A DNA stretch of 64,000 nucleotides. Origin: Algoriphagus ratkowskyi (GTDB lineage Bacteria > Bacteroidota > Bacteroidia > Cytophagales > Cyclobacteriaceae). The stretch's first letter is position 1. Every line of letters starts with the position of its first letter. The stretch spans positions 1 through 64,000 of the forward strand of contig NZ_MSSV01000021.1 of NCBI RefSeq assembly GCF_002150505.1, written 5' to 3'. Shown here in pieces: positions 54,676 to 62,869 of this stretch. The translations under genes were made by a program, and so were the position numbers. Under the pieces are notes generated by a model that was not told where the DNA came from, ran no database searches, and saw only the letters and a program-made list of their open reading frames with translations.

Positions 54676-54705
54676 GAAATCTCTGAATTATAAGAGGGAT
54701 TAGTG

Positions 54706-55890
54706 TTAACTAGAAATCATCCCCATAAATTCTACCAGTCCTACCACTTCAATGTCACCTCTCATCGGAAACCGATCAGATCCTGAGTAAACCATATATT
54801 TTTTGGTTGCTCCTATATCTGCGCATGCGCGATGAAAGCCGGAACTGATCGTCGGAGCACTGGACTTTTTGATTTCAATCCCCCAAACTTCCTTTGTTCC
54901 AAATTCTAGAACCAGGTCAATTTCGGCTTGGTTACTCGAACGATAATAGCTCGCTGTCCAGTCAGCCGGTAATTGATTTAAGATATTTTCCATCACAAAG
55001 CCCTCCCAACTTGCACCAACTGCCGGATGTCCTAAAAGCTGTTCGAAAGATGAAATGTTCCACAAACTATGTAACAAGCCTGTATCTCGAATATAAACCT
55101 TGGGAGTTTTAACCAATCGTTTTTTTGAGTTGCCCGACCAAGGCTGAACTTGCCTGACCATAAAGAAGTCCTGAAGAATATCTAAATAAGATCGGGCAGT
55201 GGTATGGCTGACTTCCAAACTCTTAGCGATTTCCGACAGTACGGCTTGTTGCCCATGATAGTGAGCTAACATAGACCAGAAACGCTTCATTCTCGTAGCC
55301 GGAATCGATGGTCCAAACAGCGGAATATCTTTTTCTACATAGGTAGAAACGAAGTCTCGTCTCCAATTTTGGCTTTCCGCTTCTGAATCTGCCAGGTAGC
55401 TATCTGGGAATCCTCCCCTGAACCACAATTTCTCCAGATTGAAACCCAATGGATCATTCTGATATAGTTCCTTTACAGAAAAAGGGGCTAATTCCAAGTA
55501 TCGAATTCTTCCTGCCAGTGATTCTGAAGACTGTTGCAAAAGATCTCGTGAAGCTGACCCTAAAAGCAGAAAATGTCCAGCACGCTCTCCACTCCGTTTT
55601 CGGATGTCCACCAAAGCTCTAATTACAGGAAAAAGTTCTGGTTTGCGTTGTACTTCGTCTATGACCAAAAGCTGATTTTCGAAGCGTTTCAAATAGCTTT
55701 CCGCATCATCCAACTTGGCTAAGTCGGAATTGAGTTCCAAATCTAGGTAGTGAATAGGTTTGTCCACAGCAGACTTCACCAGCTCTAAAGCTAGTGTAGT
55801 TTTCCCCACTTGCCTTGGGCCGAGAATGACCACTACGGGCATGTTTTTCAGGCTTTGGAGGAGGCGATCTTCTATAAGTCTCGTGATCAT
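54706..55890 (-). CDS. AAA ATPase with DUF4143 domain
   Basis: A 394-residue protein. MITRLIEDRLLQSLKNMPVV then Walker A GPRQVGKTTLALEL near residue 27, HYLDLELNSDLAKLDD, Walker B LLVIDEVQRKPELFP, and sensor-like LLLGSASRDLLQQS. The DUF4143 part (FWSMLAHYHGQQAVLSEIAKSLEVSHTTARSYLDIL) has a winged helix and the end carries YYRSSNQAEIDLVLEF, a PD-(D/E)xK nuclease-like segment. Function unknown. In-frame ATGs at 55968 and 55917 also exist in the duplicated upstream unit; 55890 is preferred because MITRLIEDR is the usual family start. Confidence 0.88.
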   Translation of the reverse strand: MITRLIEDRLLQSLKNMPVVVILGPRQVGKTTLALELVKSAVDKPIHYLDLELNSDLAKLDDAESYLKRFENQLLVIDEVQRKPELFPVIRALVDIRKRSGERAGHFLLLGSASRDLLQQSSESLAGRIRYLELAPFSVKELYQNDPLGFNLEKLWFRGGFPDSYLADSEAESQNWRRDFVSTYVEKDIPLFGPSIPATRMKRFWSMLAHYHGQQAVLSEIAKSLEVSHTTARSYLDILQDFFMVRQVQPWSGNSKKRLVKTPKVYIRDTGLLHSLWNISSFEQLLGHPAVGASWEGFVMENILNQLPADWTASYYRSSNQAEIDLVLEFGTKEVWGIEIKKSSAPTISSGFHRACADIGATKKYMVYSGSDRFPMRGDIEVVGLVEFMGMISS

Positions 55891-55901
55891 GCTTTTGTGT
55901 A

Positions 55902-56003
55902 AACTTTCAATTTGCATGAAATGTAGTTTAAATTCATGCAATATGAAAGTTAAACTTTCAATTTGCATGAAATTAGATAGTTTTTTATGTAATCTGAAAG
56001 GTA
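55902..56003. repeat. 51-bp tandem duplication upstream of the DUF4143 gene
   Basis: Unit 1 (55902-55952) and unit 2 (55953-56003). Each starts AACTTTCAATTTGCATGAA, exactly repeated, and ends with an inverted partner: TTCATGCAATATGAAAGTT at 55933-55951 and the degenerate TTTATGTAATCTGAAAGGT at 55984-56002. Arms are thus arranged as direct, inverted, direct, inverted with centres 31, 20 and 31 bases apart. The unit length equals 17 codons, so in the longest ATPase ORF a MQIESL motif is repeated. Confidence 0.8.
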
Positions 56004-56186
56004 TATTAATTATAAGAGGCTTTTTTGTAATTCAAACAAGTCTGCTTTTAAGCGAGCTTTTGTACCCTGATATGCCTTTAGATTATATACCTGTTTACCG
56101 AAATTAGAGCGAAACTTCCCGATATCTACTTCGTGTCATACGGATAAACTTTTCTTCCTCCCCAGATATTCAGCCTGATCCAAAGC

Positions 56187-56213
56187 TTTTCCAAAGTTTA
56201 GAACTTTGGAAAA
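56187..56213. repeat. CCAAAG...CTTTGG hairpin, right of the DUF4143 gene
   Basis: A perfect 12-bp stem TTTTCCAAAGTT (56187-56198) with AACTTTGGAAAA (56202-56213), loop TAG. Similar to the hairpin at 54657-54675 and located on the other side of the DUF4143 gene, next to the tRNA-Leu terminator. Confidence 0.7.
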
Positions 56214-56249
56214 GTTGAATGCGGTCAGGAATAATTTTCTGACATAAAA

Positions 56250-56277
56250 AAAGCCCTTTCTTTTCAGAAAGAGCTTT
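56250..56277 (-). terminator. Intrinsic terminator after tRNA-Leu
   Basis: Stem AAAGCTCTTTCT with AGAAAGGGCTTT on the minus strand, loop GAAA, then a T tract. It lies 8 bases after the tRNA. Confidence 0.85.
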
Positions 56278-56284
56278 AGCAATG

Positions 56285-56366
56285 TACCCAGAGCCGGAGT
56301 CGAACCGGCACGCCTTGCGGCATTGGTGTTTGAGACCAACGCGTCTACCGATTCCGCCACCTGGGC
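56285..56366 (-). tRNA. tRNA-Leu (anticodon CAA)
   Basis: The 82-base minus-strand gene folds as a cloverleaf: acceptor GCCCAGG with TCTGGGT (two G-T pairs at the ends), D arm with GGTAGAC, anticodon arm TTGGT-CTCAAAC-ACCAA with CAA, a long variable arm (GCCGCAAGGC) typical of class II tRNAs, and T arm GTTCGACTC. The 3-prime CCA is not encoded. It has its own terminator and no other tRNA gene is near. Confidence 0.95.
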
Positions 56367-56445
56367 TTGTGGTGAGAGTGTGTCTCATTCCTGTCACTTG
56401 CGTAACGGGATGCAAATATGAGCAAAGAATCTTTTTTCTACAAAC

Positions 56446-56745
56446 TCATATTGTTACTTCTTCTATTTTTCGCGAACTAAATGCAACTGGTCTCTCTGAG
56501 AAAAGAGCTTTGGTGAATGTCCATACACTTTTAAAAAGCTCAGAATCACGGTATTGATTCAGGTATTCTTCGCTTTCCCAGTGGCTGTGAGTTATGAAAA
56601 TATTTTTCTCATTTTCATCTTGCCAAAGCTCTAAATGCAGACATCCAGGAAAATTGCGGATGGATTGCTTATTTACATGGAAATTTTCCAAGAAATCTTC
56701 CACAGCATCTGGCCTAAAAGTCAAGCGAACTATTCGAATCAGCAT
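56446..56745 (-). CDS. Antibiotic biosynthesis monooxygenase (ABM) domain protein
   Basis: A 99-residue dimeric alpha-beta barrel: LIRIVRLTFRPDAVEDFLENF, SIRNFPGCLHLELWQDENEKNIFITHSHWES, and LNQYRDSELFKSVW. The ABM domain family includes monooxygenases, haem-degrading and quinol enzymes; the present one has no further clues. It overlaps the upstream SAM hydroxide adenosyltransferase gene by one base on the same strand. Confidence 0.88.
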   Translation of the reverse strand: MLIRIVRLTFRPDAVEDFLENFHVNKQSIRNFPGCLHLELWQDENEKNIFITHSHWESEEYLNQYRDSELFKSVWTFTKALFSERPVAFSSRKIEEVTI

Positions 56746-57515
56746 TAGGGATGAAAGATCACATAGACTACGCTGTCGTATTTCATGCCAAGTAAATCTC
56801 CTCCATGACCATGATTAATTCCGATTTCTAGTAAGTCCAAACTGTTAAAGAAAGCAAAACAATCTCCTGGTTCTACCTGATCGTAGCCATTGTTCAGTTT
56901 GCTGACAGATTCTCTTGCAAACTCGATAGTGAAATTACCCGGATTCAATTTGTCGAAGACAGTCTTATTGATGTTTGTAATCAGATTCCCATAGCGATCC
57001 ACACGAAGGACATGTCCTACAATCTGCTCACGTGTGGCTTTTGGATGACGGGACATAAGCTTTCGGAAGTTTTTTAGTGGTCCTCCGAAGTCATGTATGG
57101 CAGCCCCACTGGCCACCTTAGCGGCAATTGGTGCCAAGATATCTTTGGTAGGAAAAGTAGAGTCCTTCAGGTGAATATCAGCAAATTGAACCATAATGCC
57201 AGGTTCATGATCGGCTAATAAGCTAATTATACCATTATTTGGGCCTATGAAAATATGGTCTTCCAGCTTAACACCAATATATCCATGTGTGATACTTCCC
57301 GTAGTATTCAAGGATATTAAATGTACAGTCCCTTTGGGGAAGTCTCTGAAGGTAGAGCGCAACACAAATGCCGCATGGGCAATGTCAAATGTGTCGATAT
57401 TGTGCGAGATATCGATGATATTCAATTGGGGGTTTACAGCAAGCATTTTAGCTTTTACTGCCGGTACGTAATAATCTTTGTCCCCAAAATCTGAGAGGAA
57501 TGTAACCAATGCCAT
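56745..57515 (-). CDS. SAM hydroxide adenosyltransferase (DUF62, chlorinase/fluorinase superfamily)
   Basis: A 256-residue protein. Motifs: TFLSDFGDKDYYVPAVKAKM, DISHNIDTFDIAHAAFVLRS, FIGPNNGIISLL, FPTKDILAPIAAKVASG, and HVLRVDRYGNLITNI. These match the SAM-dependent halogenase superfamily, where the wide bacterial members hydrolyse S-adenosylmethionine to adenosine and methionine. The fluorinase-specific loop is absent. It is first of a two-gene minus operon with the ABM gene; the promoter box is at 57566-57573. Confidence 0.92.
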   Translation of the reverse strand: MALVTFLSDFGDKDYYVPAVKAKMLAVNPQLNIIDISHNIDTFDIAHAAFVLRSTFRDFPKGTVHLISLNTTGSITHGYIGVKLEDHIFIGPNNGIISLLADHEPGIMVQFADIHLKDSTFPTKDILAPIAAKVASGAAIHDFGGPLKNFRKLMSRHPKATREQIVGHVLRVDRYGNLITNINKTVFDKLNPGNFTIEFARESVSKLNNGYDQVEPGDCFAFFNSLDLLEIGINHGHGGDLLGMKYDSVVYVIFHP

Positions 57516-57540
57516 AGAAGCAAGTCAATTAAAATTTTTG

Positions 57541-57573
57541 TACTTTTGTTTGGGAGGGTATCGAACAAAAGTA
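57541..57573. promoter_or_regulatory. Inverted pair of TAnnTTTG boxes between divergent genes
   Basis: TACTTTTGTT (57541-57550) and its exact reverse complement AACAAAAGTA (57564-57573) flank a 13-base spacer. Each arm contains TACTTTTG, one oriented to phoH, the other to the SAM hydroxide adenosyltransferase. The predicted starts near 57554 and 57561 face each other, so the two transcripts overlap by a few bases. Confidence 0.5.
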
Positions 57574-57622
57574 GATATTTTATTCTTCTACCTTCAATGA
57601 AAATCTAATCAATAGAAATAGT

Positions 57623-58612
57623 TTGGTCGAAAAAGTAATCACCTTAGAAAATGTCCCCTTGGCTGAGTTTTTAGGCGAAGCCAATGAGAATATCCGGCAA
57701 ATTGCTGCTGCATTCCCCCAAAGTAAAATCATTTCTCGCGGTAATGAGATTCGAATTCAAGGAGGTGCTCCTGAGATTCTACGAATTAATGATGTTCTAA
57801 ATCTTTTGCTAGAGCATATAGATCGCTTTGGTCACATCACTCCAGAGAACGTGAAGGACTACCTTGATGTGGAAGGCGTACCTTTCGAAGAAGCCAATCG
57901 TGATCAGGTCATCGTCTTTGGCAACAAAGGATTAGTCATCAAACCTAAATCAGCTAACCAGAGAAAATTGGTTGAGTCTGCCATGCAGAATGACTTGGTT
58001 TTCGCCTTAGGTCCTGCTGGAACCGGAAAAACCTATATAGCTGTAGCATTAGCTGTTCGTGCTTTAAAAAACAGGGAAGTAAAACGGATTATTATTACTA
58101 GACCAGCAGTGGAAGCTGGAGAAAACCTTGGGTTTTTGCCTGGTGACTTGCAGGAAAAGTTGGATCCTTACTTAAGACCAATTTACGATGCGCTCCAAGA
58201 TATGGTGCCACCCGAAAAGCTCAAATATTATCAAGAAACGAGAGTCATCGAAATTGCGCCTTTAGCATATATGCGTGGAAGAACACTTCATGATGCTTTC
58301 GTATTGCTGGACGAAGCCCAGAACACGACTAATGAGCAGATAAAAATGTTCTTGACCCGAATGGGGCCCAATTCCAGAGTGATAATTACAGGTGATCAGA
58401 CGCAAGTGGATCTGCCGATTAGACAAAAAAGTGGATTGACTGAAGCACTAAAAATCCTGAAAGACGTGAAAGGAATTGGGGTGGTACAACTGAGTGGAAA
58501 AGATGTAATCAGACACAGATTAGTGAAATCCATCATCGAAGCATACGAAAAAGATCATTATCACAAAGAGCAAGAGAGAAATGAGTCTGCAGGTAGAAAA
58601 AATAACTCGTAA
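57623..58612 (+). CDS. PhoH family ATPase/helicase-like protein
   Basis: A 329-residue P-loop protein: KH-like N-terminal domain (about 10-105), Walker A GPAGTGKTYIAVALAVRAL near residue 131, RPAVEAGENLGFLPGDLQEKLDPY, Walker B FVLLDEAQNTTNEQIKMFLTRMG, and ITGDQTQVDLP. PhoH/YbeZ acts in RNA metabolism and stress. The start is TTG at 57623 giving MVEKVITLENVPL, the usual family start; no ATG is suitable (the one at 57597 stops at once). It overlaps the GNAT gene by 32 bases. Confidence 0.94.
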   Translation: MVEKVITLENVPLAEFLGEANENIRQIAAAFPQSKIISRGNEIRIQGGAPEILRINDVLNLLLEHIDRFGHITPENVKDYLDVEGVPFEEANRDQVIVFGNKGLVIKPKSANQRKLVESAMQNDLVFALGPAGTGKTYIAVALAVRALKNREVKRIIITRPAVEAGENLGFLPGDLQEKLDPYLRPIYDALQDMVPPEKLKYYQETRVIEIAPLAYMRGRTLHDAFVLLDEAQNTTNEQIKMFLTRMGPNSRVIITGDQTQVDLPIRQKSGLTEALKILKDVKGIGVVQLSGKDVIRHRLVKSIIEAYEKDHYHKEQERNESAGRKNNS

Positions 58613-59015
58613 TGATCAGCTGAAAGCAGCATACTTTATTAGGAAAGAAGTTTTTGTAATTGAGCAGAAGGTAGATCCGAATAAAGAATATGATGAATTT
58701 GAAAGTGTTTCCAAACACTTTATAGCATGCATAAATGGTAAGCCAACTGGAACAGCACGCTGGAGAGTTACTCCATATGGGGTAAAATTAGAGCGGTTTG
58801 CAGTCCTGAAAGAGGCTCGAGGCAAAGGTGTAGGCCTAGCTTTGGTAGTGGCAGTTTTAGAAGATATTAAGGAGAATCCAGACGCAGCAAGTATGAATAA
58901 ATACCTTCATGCACAGTTATCAGCAGTGCCACTATATCAAAAATTTGGTTTTGAGATAGTAGGAGATATATTCGAAGAGTGTAATATTATGCACTATAAA
59001 ATGCAATTGGCGTAG
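58581..59015 (+). CDS. GNAT family N-acetyltransferase (ElaA-like)
   Basis: A 144-residue GNAT protein: NDQLKAAYFIRKEVFVIEQ, GKPTGTARWR, and the acetyl-CoA loop RFAVLKEARGKGVGLALV, then SAVPLYQKFGF with a conserved Tyr. The ElaA-like QxxGxG/A variant is seen as ARGKGVG. Substrate unknown. It begins within the last 32 bases of phoH in another frame, so translation is probably coupled. Confidence 0.9.
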   Translation: MSLQVEKITRNDQLKAAYFIRKEVFVIEQKVDPNKEYDEFESVSKHFIACINGKPTGTARWRVTPYGVKLERFAVLKEARGKGVGLALVVAVLEDIKENPDAASMNKYLHAQLSAVPLYQKFGFEIVGDIFEECNIMHYKMQLA

Positions 59016-59050
59016 GTTTTGACATTGAACAACCAACTAATTATTGAAAT

Positions 59051-59626
59051 ATGAAAAAATCCATTTTTACATTAACTCTTATTCTTGCAATGGCCGCAGC
59101 AAGTTTTGCTCAGGAGGTTATTTCAAGTAGTGGTGGAACAACACCAAAAACAGGTGGTTTTACAAATGAAATTCATGTGAATTTTGTGACATTGATCTGG
59201 TTTGGATCACTTGAAGTAGGCTATGAGCGTTATTTGAGTGATGACCATTCTTTAGAGTTCAAAGGGCTCATTAATGATCGATTTGGATTCAATAATGAAA
59301 ATAATGGGAAAAAGTACAAGACTAATTCCTTGCAGGCGTCTATGAATTTTTATTTTGGAGACAATTCAAATGGTAGATTTTTTATCTTCCCTTTAGCTAA
59401 ATATAGATTTGGCGATTTTGAAGAGCCTGTTAGTGGGGATGGAATACAAACTACTGATATGAATGCGTTCATCTTAGGTGCTGGGGCTGGATATAAGTGG
59501 GAAATGTCTAAAAATTTCGCTTTTGGTCCATTTGCTAGTGTGTCTAGGAACTTTAGCGATGCAGTATCTGATAGATTTACAGCGATCGAGTTTAACGCTG
59601 GATTCAACCTGGGTTACAGATTCTAA
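59051..59626 (+). CDS. Outer-membrane beta-barrel family protein
   Basis: A 191-residue protein with a signal peptide (MKKSIFTLTLILAMAAASFAQ). Body strands GFTNEIHVNFVTLIWFGSLEVGYERYL, SLQASMNFYFGDN, YRFGDFEEP, and the end NAGFNLGYRF with C-terminal Phe, as in small outer-membrane barrels. Function unknown. Located after the GNAT gene, before a terminator and the tandem element at 59685-60010. Confidence 0.82.
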   Translation: MKKSIFTLTLILAMAAASFAQEVISSSGGTTPKTGGFTNEIHVNFVTLIWFGSLEVGYERYLSDDHSLEFKGLINDRFGFNNENNGKKYKTNSLQASMNFYFGDNSNGRFFIFPLAKYRFGDFEEPVSGDGIQTTDMNAFILGAGAGYKWEMSKNFAFGPFASVSRNFSDAVSDRFTAIEFNAGFNLGYRF

Positions 59627-59652
59627 GATTTAATCAAAAATTGAGATTTAAG

Positions 59653-59679
59653 AGTCCTGCATTTGTGGGACTTTTTTTT
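59653..59679 (+). terminator. Terminator after the beta-barrel gene
   Basis: AGTCC with GGACT around a loop of ten bases, extended by G-T pairs, followed by TTTTTTT. It lies 27 bases past the stop. Confidence 0.7.
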
Positions 59680-59684
59680 ATGCC

Positions 59685-60010
59685 TATCAATTATGTATAT
59701 CCGCTATTTTACCAGTTAACAGTTATAAGCATTATAAAATCTGTTTAACTCTAAATTTTTAAGCCACTTCGGTCACTCGTCATCGTTCTTCCAGCCTTCA
59801 AAGCAAAATTGGGTTTACTGGCATCATTGCGGAAATTCATACTAATCAATATGTATATCCGCAATTCTACCAGTAAGGAGACTAAAGCAATACGAAATAA
59901 GCTCAACTCTAAATTTTAGGCCACTTCGGTCAACTGTCTTCAGTCTTCCAGCCTGATGAGCAAAGAATTAATGGCTACTGGCAAGATTGCGGATATTCAT
60001 ACTAATCAAT
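59685..60010. repeat. Two tandem 158-bp elements with inverted ends
   Basis: Two direct copies about 158 bases apart. Both start ATCAATxATGTATATCCGC, continue TACCAGT, share AACTCTAAATTTT and AxGCCACTTCGGTCA in the middle, TTCCAGCC further on, and end TACTGGCA followed by ATTGCGGA and ATTCATACTAATCAAT. The two ends of each copy are inverted repeats of one another (for copy 2, 59851-59875 and 59976-60005). No ORF. They resemble MITE-like or REP-like elements. Confidence 0.85.
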
Positions 60011-60098
60011 AATAGGTAGAGTGGAAAAACAACTTGATCAGAATTACGGCAGATTTTATAGAAAAATAAAGTAAATTAAATCTCTAAGTTTTTTCGAT

Positions 60099-62033
60099 AT
60101 GAGATTTGCTGACTTTCCATTTTTACGGTATCTCCCTTTTGTATTGCTCGGGATCTTCTGGGCACAATCTCCCTTTTCGTTTAACTTTCTTTCGCTAGCC
60201 ATAATCCTGTCACTACTTTGGGGTGCGTACTTGATTTTTGTATCACTTCTTGCCACACGTAAGTCAACCCATCAGCCAAGTTATCTGGGGTATTTAGCGT
60301 TGATAGCTTTAGGAGCACTTCTAGTTGCCAATAAGCAGAAGCAATCTGCCCGGCAGACCGATTTTTCTAATTCAGTCTCCTATCTGGCAGAAGTCACGAT
60401 GTACGATCAACAAAAGCCTAATTCCTTCGAAAATCTTCTAGAAGTGAAATCAGTTTTTCAAGAAGGAAAATGGACGGATGCAGAAGGGAAAATTCTTGTT
60501 TATCATCAAAATAAGAAACCGCTTGAGCCAGGTCAAATACTTCTGGTGAACAAATTACCTGAGACTATCGCAAGCCCTCGAAATCCTAATGAATTTGACT
60601 ATAAGGAATACTTGTCTAGGCAAGAGATCACCTATCGGCAGTTTCTTGGTAAAGATTTTCAAGTTGTTGATTCGGTATCCAAAAGTGGTCCTAAATACTT
60701 TTTGGTGCATTTACGACAGAATATTGCCGAGATGCTCAAGTCGAAAATACCTGATGACAAATCTGCTCAAATTGCTTTAGCCTTACTTTTGGGACAGAAA
60801 AAGGAGCTTGATCCTACCATTCGTGAAGCGTATACTCAGGCTGGCGTCATGCATATTCTAGCTGTTTCTGGCCTTCATGTTGGGATAATTTATGCGCTAT
60901 TTATTCTGATTTTGAAGCCTCTCAAAATGAAAAAGGAAAAGTCAAGGCTTTACCTTTTATTCGTCATTTTGATTATTTGGCTCTACGCTTTTCTGACAGG
61001 ATTATCTCCCTCTGTGGTTCGAGCAGCGACGATGTTTTCCTTATTGACACTGGGACAGATGCGTGAGCGTCGACCTTCAATTTATAATATTCTGGCATTT
61101 TCAGCCATACTTATGATCACCTTTAATCCCGATGTGATCTATGAGGTAGGATTTCAACTGTCCTATTTGGCAGTATTTGGCATAGTAATGATCCAGCCTT
61201 TAATATTGAATTGCTGGTTGCCTAGGAGCAAGGCGCTAGAATATATCTGGCAATTAATTTCGGTCAGTTTAGCAGCTCAATTGGTCACATTTCCACTTTC
61301 CATCTATTATTTCCATATTTTTCCTACCTACTTTTTGCTCGGTAATATGCTCATTTTACCGCTGGCATTTGTCATTATGCAAGTAGGTGTGCCGCTGATG
61401 ATTTTTGGATGGGTTCCTCTGGTGGGAGATGTATTAGGCTGGGCTTTGAGTTGGCTGATTTGGTTCCAAAATTATATTGCAGAGCTCATAAGATTGATTC
61501 CTGGCGGAAAATTGGATCGATTGACAATGGATTTTTCTGGAATGATATTGGTGTGGGGAATTCTTTTGATTGCTACCTTTTGGGAATTTGGTTCCAAAAG
61601 AACACTTACTTGGATGGCATTGAGTCTAGCTTTTCTATGGACTGGAGTCCAGCTGTATTCCGTAGTGAATGTGCCGTCCAAGGAGCTGATAGTATATCAA
61701 GGAAAGAAATCTCACATGTTTGATTTCTCGGTTTTTAACGAGCTATATTCTTTTAATCAAGGACTAGAAGAAGGTGAAATCAGCTACTCTGTAGATCGAA
61801 ATCGTATTCAACAACATGTGTCGCAGTTGCCAAAAACCTTATATGCTATACAAAAAGACTCAATACAACTGGCTTTTCTCAAGACTAATGTCACGCTACA
61901 TCCGCAAGAAAATCAACTCCACTTTACTTCTCCGCCGACATCAATGTATTATTGGTCTGATGGAAAGTGGGTTAATATGGAATTGAGGCATTCTCTACCG
62001 TTAGATTCCTTGGCTTACAGAATACTTTTCTGA
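60099..62033 (+). CDS. ComEC/Rec2 family DNA-uptake channel protein
   Basis: A 644-residue membrane protein. N-terminal spans near 12-30, 28-50 and 65-80, a DUF4131-like periplasmic OB-fold region (about 95-215), and the ComEC core with SKIPDDKSAQIALALLLGQKKEL, VMHILAVSGLHVGIIYALF and SPSVVRAATMFSLLTLGQM. About nine spans follow and it ends with a short soluble part, without the usual C-terminal metallo-beta-lactamase domain. It should form the inner-membrane channel for transforming DNA. YifB (ComM-like) at 30.0-31.6 kb could act in the same process. Confidence 0.93.
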   Translation: MRFADFPFLRYLPFVLLGIFWAQSPFSFNFLSLAIILSLLWGAYLIFVSLLATRKSTHQPSYLGYLALIALGALLVANKQKQSARQTDFSNSVSYLAEVTMYDQQKPNSFENLLEVKSVFQEGKWTDAEGKILVYHQNKKPLEPGQILLVNKLPETIASPRNPNEFDYKEYLSRQEITYRQFLGKDFQVVDSVSKSGPKYFLVHLRQNIAEMLKSKIPDDKSAQIALALLLGQKKELDPTIREAYTQAGVMHILAVSGLHVGIIYALFILILKPLKMKKEKSRLYLLFVILIIWLYAFLTGLSPSVVRAATMFSLLTLGQMRERRPSIYNILAFSAILMITFNPDVIYEVGFQLSYLAVFGIVMIQPLILNCWLPRSKALEYIWQLISVSLAAQLVTFPLSIYYFHIFPTYFLLGNMLILPLAFVIMQVGVPLMIFGWVPLVGDVLGWALSWLIWFQNYIAELIRLIPGGKLDRLTMDFSGMILVWGILLIATFWEFGSKRTLTWMALSLAFLWTGVQLYSVVNVPSKELIVYQGKKSHMFDFSVFNELYSFNQGLEEGEISYSVDRNRIQQHVSQLPKTLYAIQKDSIQLAFLKTNVTLHPQENQLHFTSPPTSMYYWSDGKWVNMELRHSLPLDSLAYRILF

Positions 62034-62095
62034 GTTTGGTTTTGCAAAGCCTGCTATTGAAACTAACTTGATCCCAAACCTAACTTATAATTCTA

Positions 62096-62869
62096 ATGAA
62101 CGCTGTACTTACAGAGATCAACGATAGAATAGGAACCATCACCCTGAATAGACCAGAGAAACGCAATGCCCTTGGTCCTGAGTTGATTGCTGGATTATAT
62201 AACGCATTTGAGGCTATGAATGCAAACGAGGATGTGAAGGTAATCGTGTTAAAATCTACAGGAAAGGCATTTTGTGCAGGTGCAGATCTTGCTTATTTGC
62301 AGCAGCTTCAGGATTTTTCTTATGAGGAAAATCTAGCCGATAGTCGCCGATTGATGGAGTTATTTAATTTGATTTATTGTCTACCCAAAGTCGTGATAGC
62401 AGAGATTCAAGGCCATGCTTTGGCTGGAGGCTGTGGATTGGCTACAGTTTGCGATTTCGCTTTTTCAGTCCCTGATGCATTGTTTGGTTATACTGAAGTT
62501 AGAATTGGTTTTGTTCCAGCATTAGTTTCCGTCTTTTTAATGGAGCAGATTGGGGCTGCCAAAACACAGGAATTACTACTTTCTGGAGAGTTTATCTCTT
62601 CAACCAAAGCCGCCGAATTAGGGCTGATTACTGTCGTAGAGCCAGCTGAATTTCTTTCACAATCCGTGCAAGAATTTGCACTCAAGCTCATTTCCCAAAA
62701 TTCAACTTTCTCCATGGCGAAGACGAAAGCACTTTTGCGTCAGCTAAATGAGACAGAAAGAAATAAGTCACTGCAACTCGCCGCGGAAATAAATGCCAAG
62801 GCTAGAGCTCATGCAGACTGTAAAAAGGGAATTGCGGCATTCTTGTCTAAAACTTCGCCCGATTGGTAA
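62096..62869 (+). CDS. Enoyl-CoA hydratase/isomerase family protein
   Basis: A 257-residue crotonase-fold enzyme. IGTITLNRPEKRNALGPELI, STGKAFCAGADLAYL (oxyanion Gly), HALAGGCGLATVCDFAFS, and FGYTEVRIGFVPALVSVFL. The catalytic Glu pair of true hydratases is partly replaced (GCGLATVCDF and EVRIGFVPA retain one Glu), so isomerase or methylglutaconyl-CoA hydratase activity is possible. It is in the same operon as recQ (no gap). Confidence 0.88.
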   Translation: MNAVLTEINDRIGTITLNRPEKRNALGPELIAGLYNAFEAMNANEDVKVIVLKSTGKAFCAGADLAYLQQLQDFSYEENLADSRRLMELFNLIYCLPKVVIAEIQGHALAGGCGLATVCDFAFSVPDALFGYTEVRIGFVPALVSVFLMEQIGAAKTQELLLSGEFISSTKAAELGLITVVEPAEFLSQSVQEFALKLISQNSTFSMAKTKALLRQLNETERNKSLQLAAEINAKARAHADCKKGIAAFLSKTSPDW

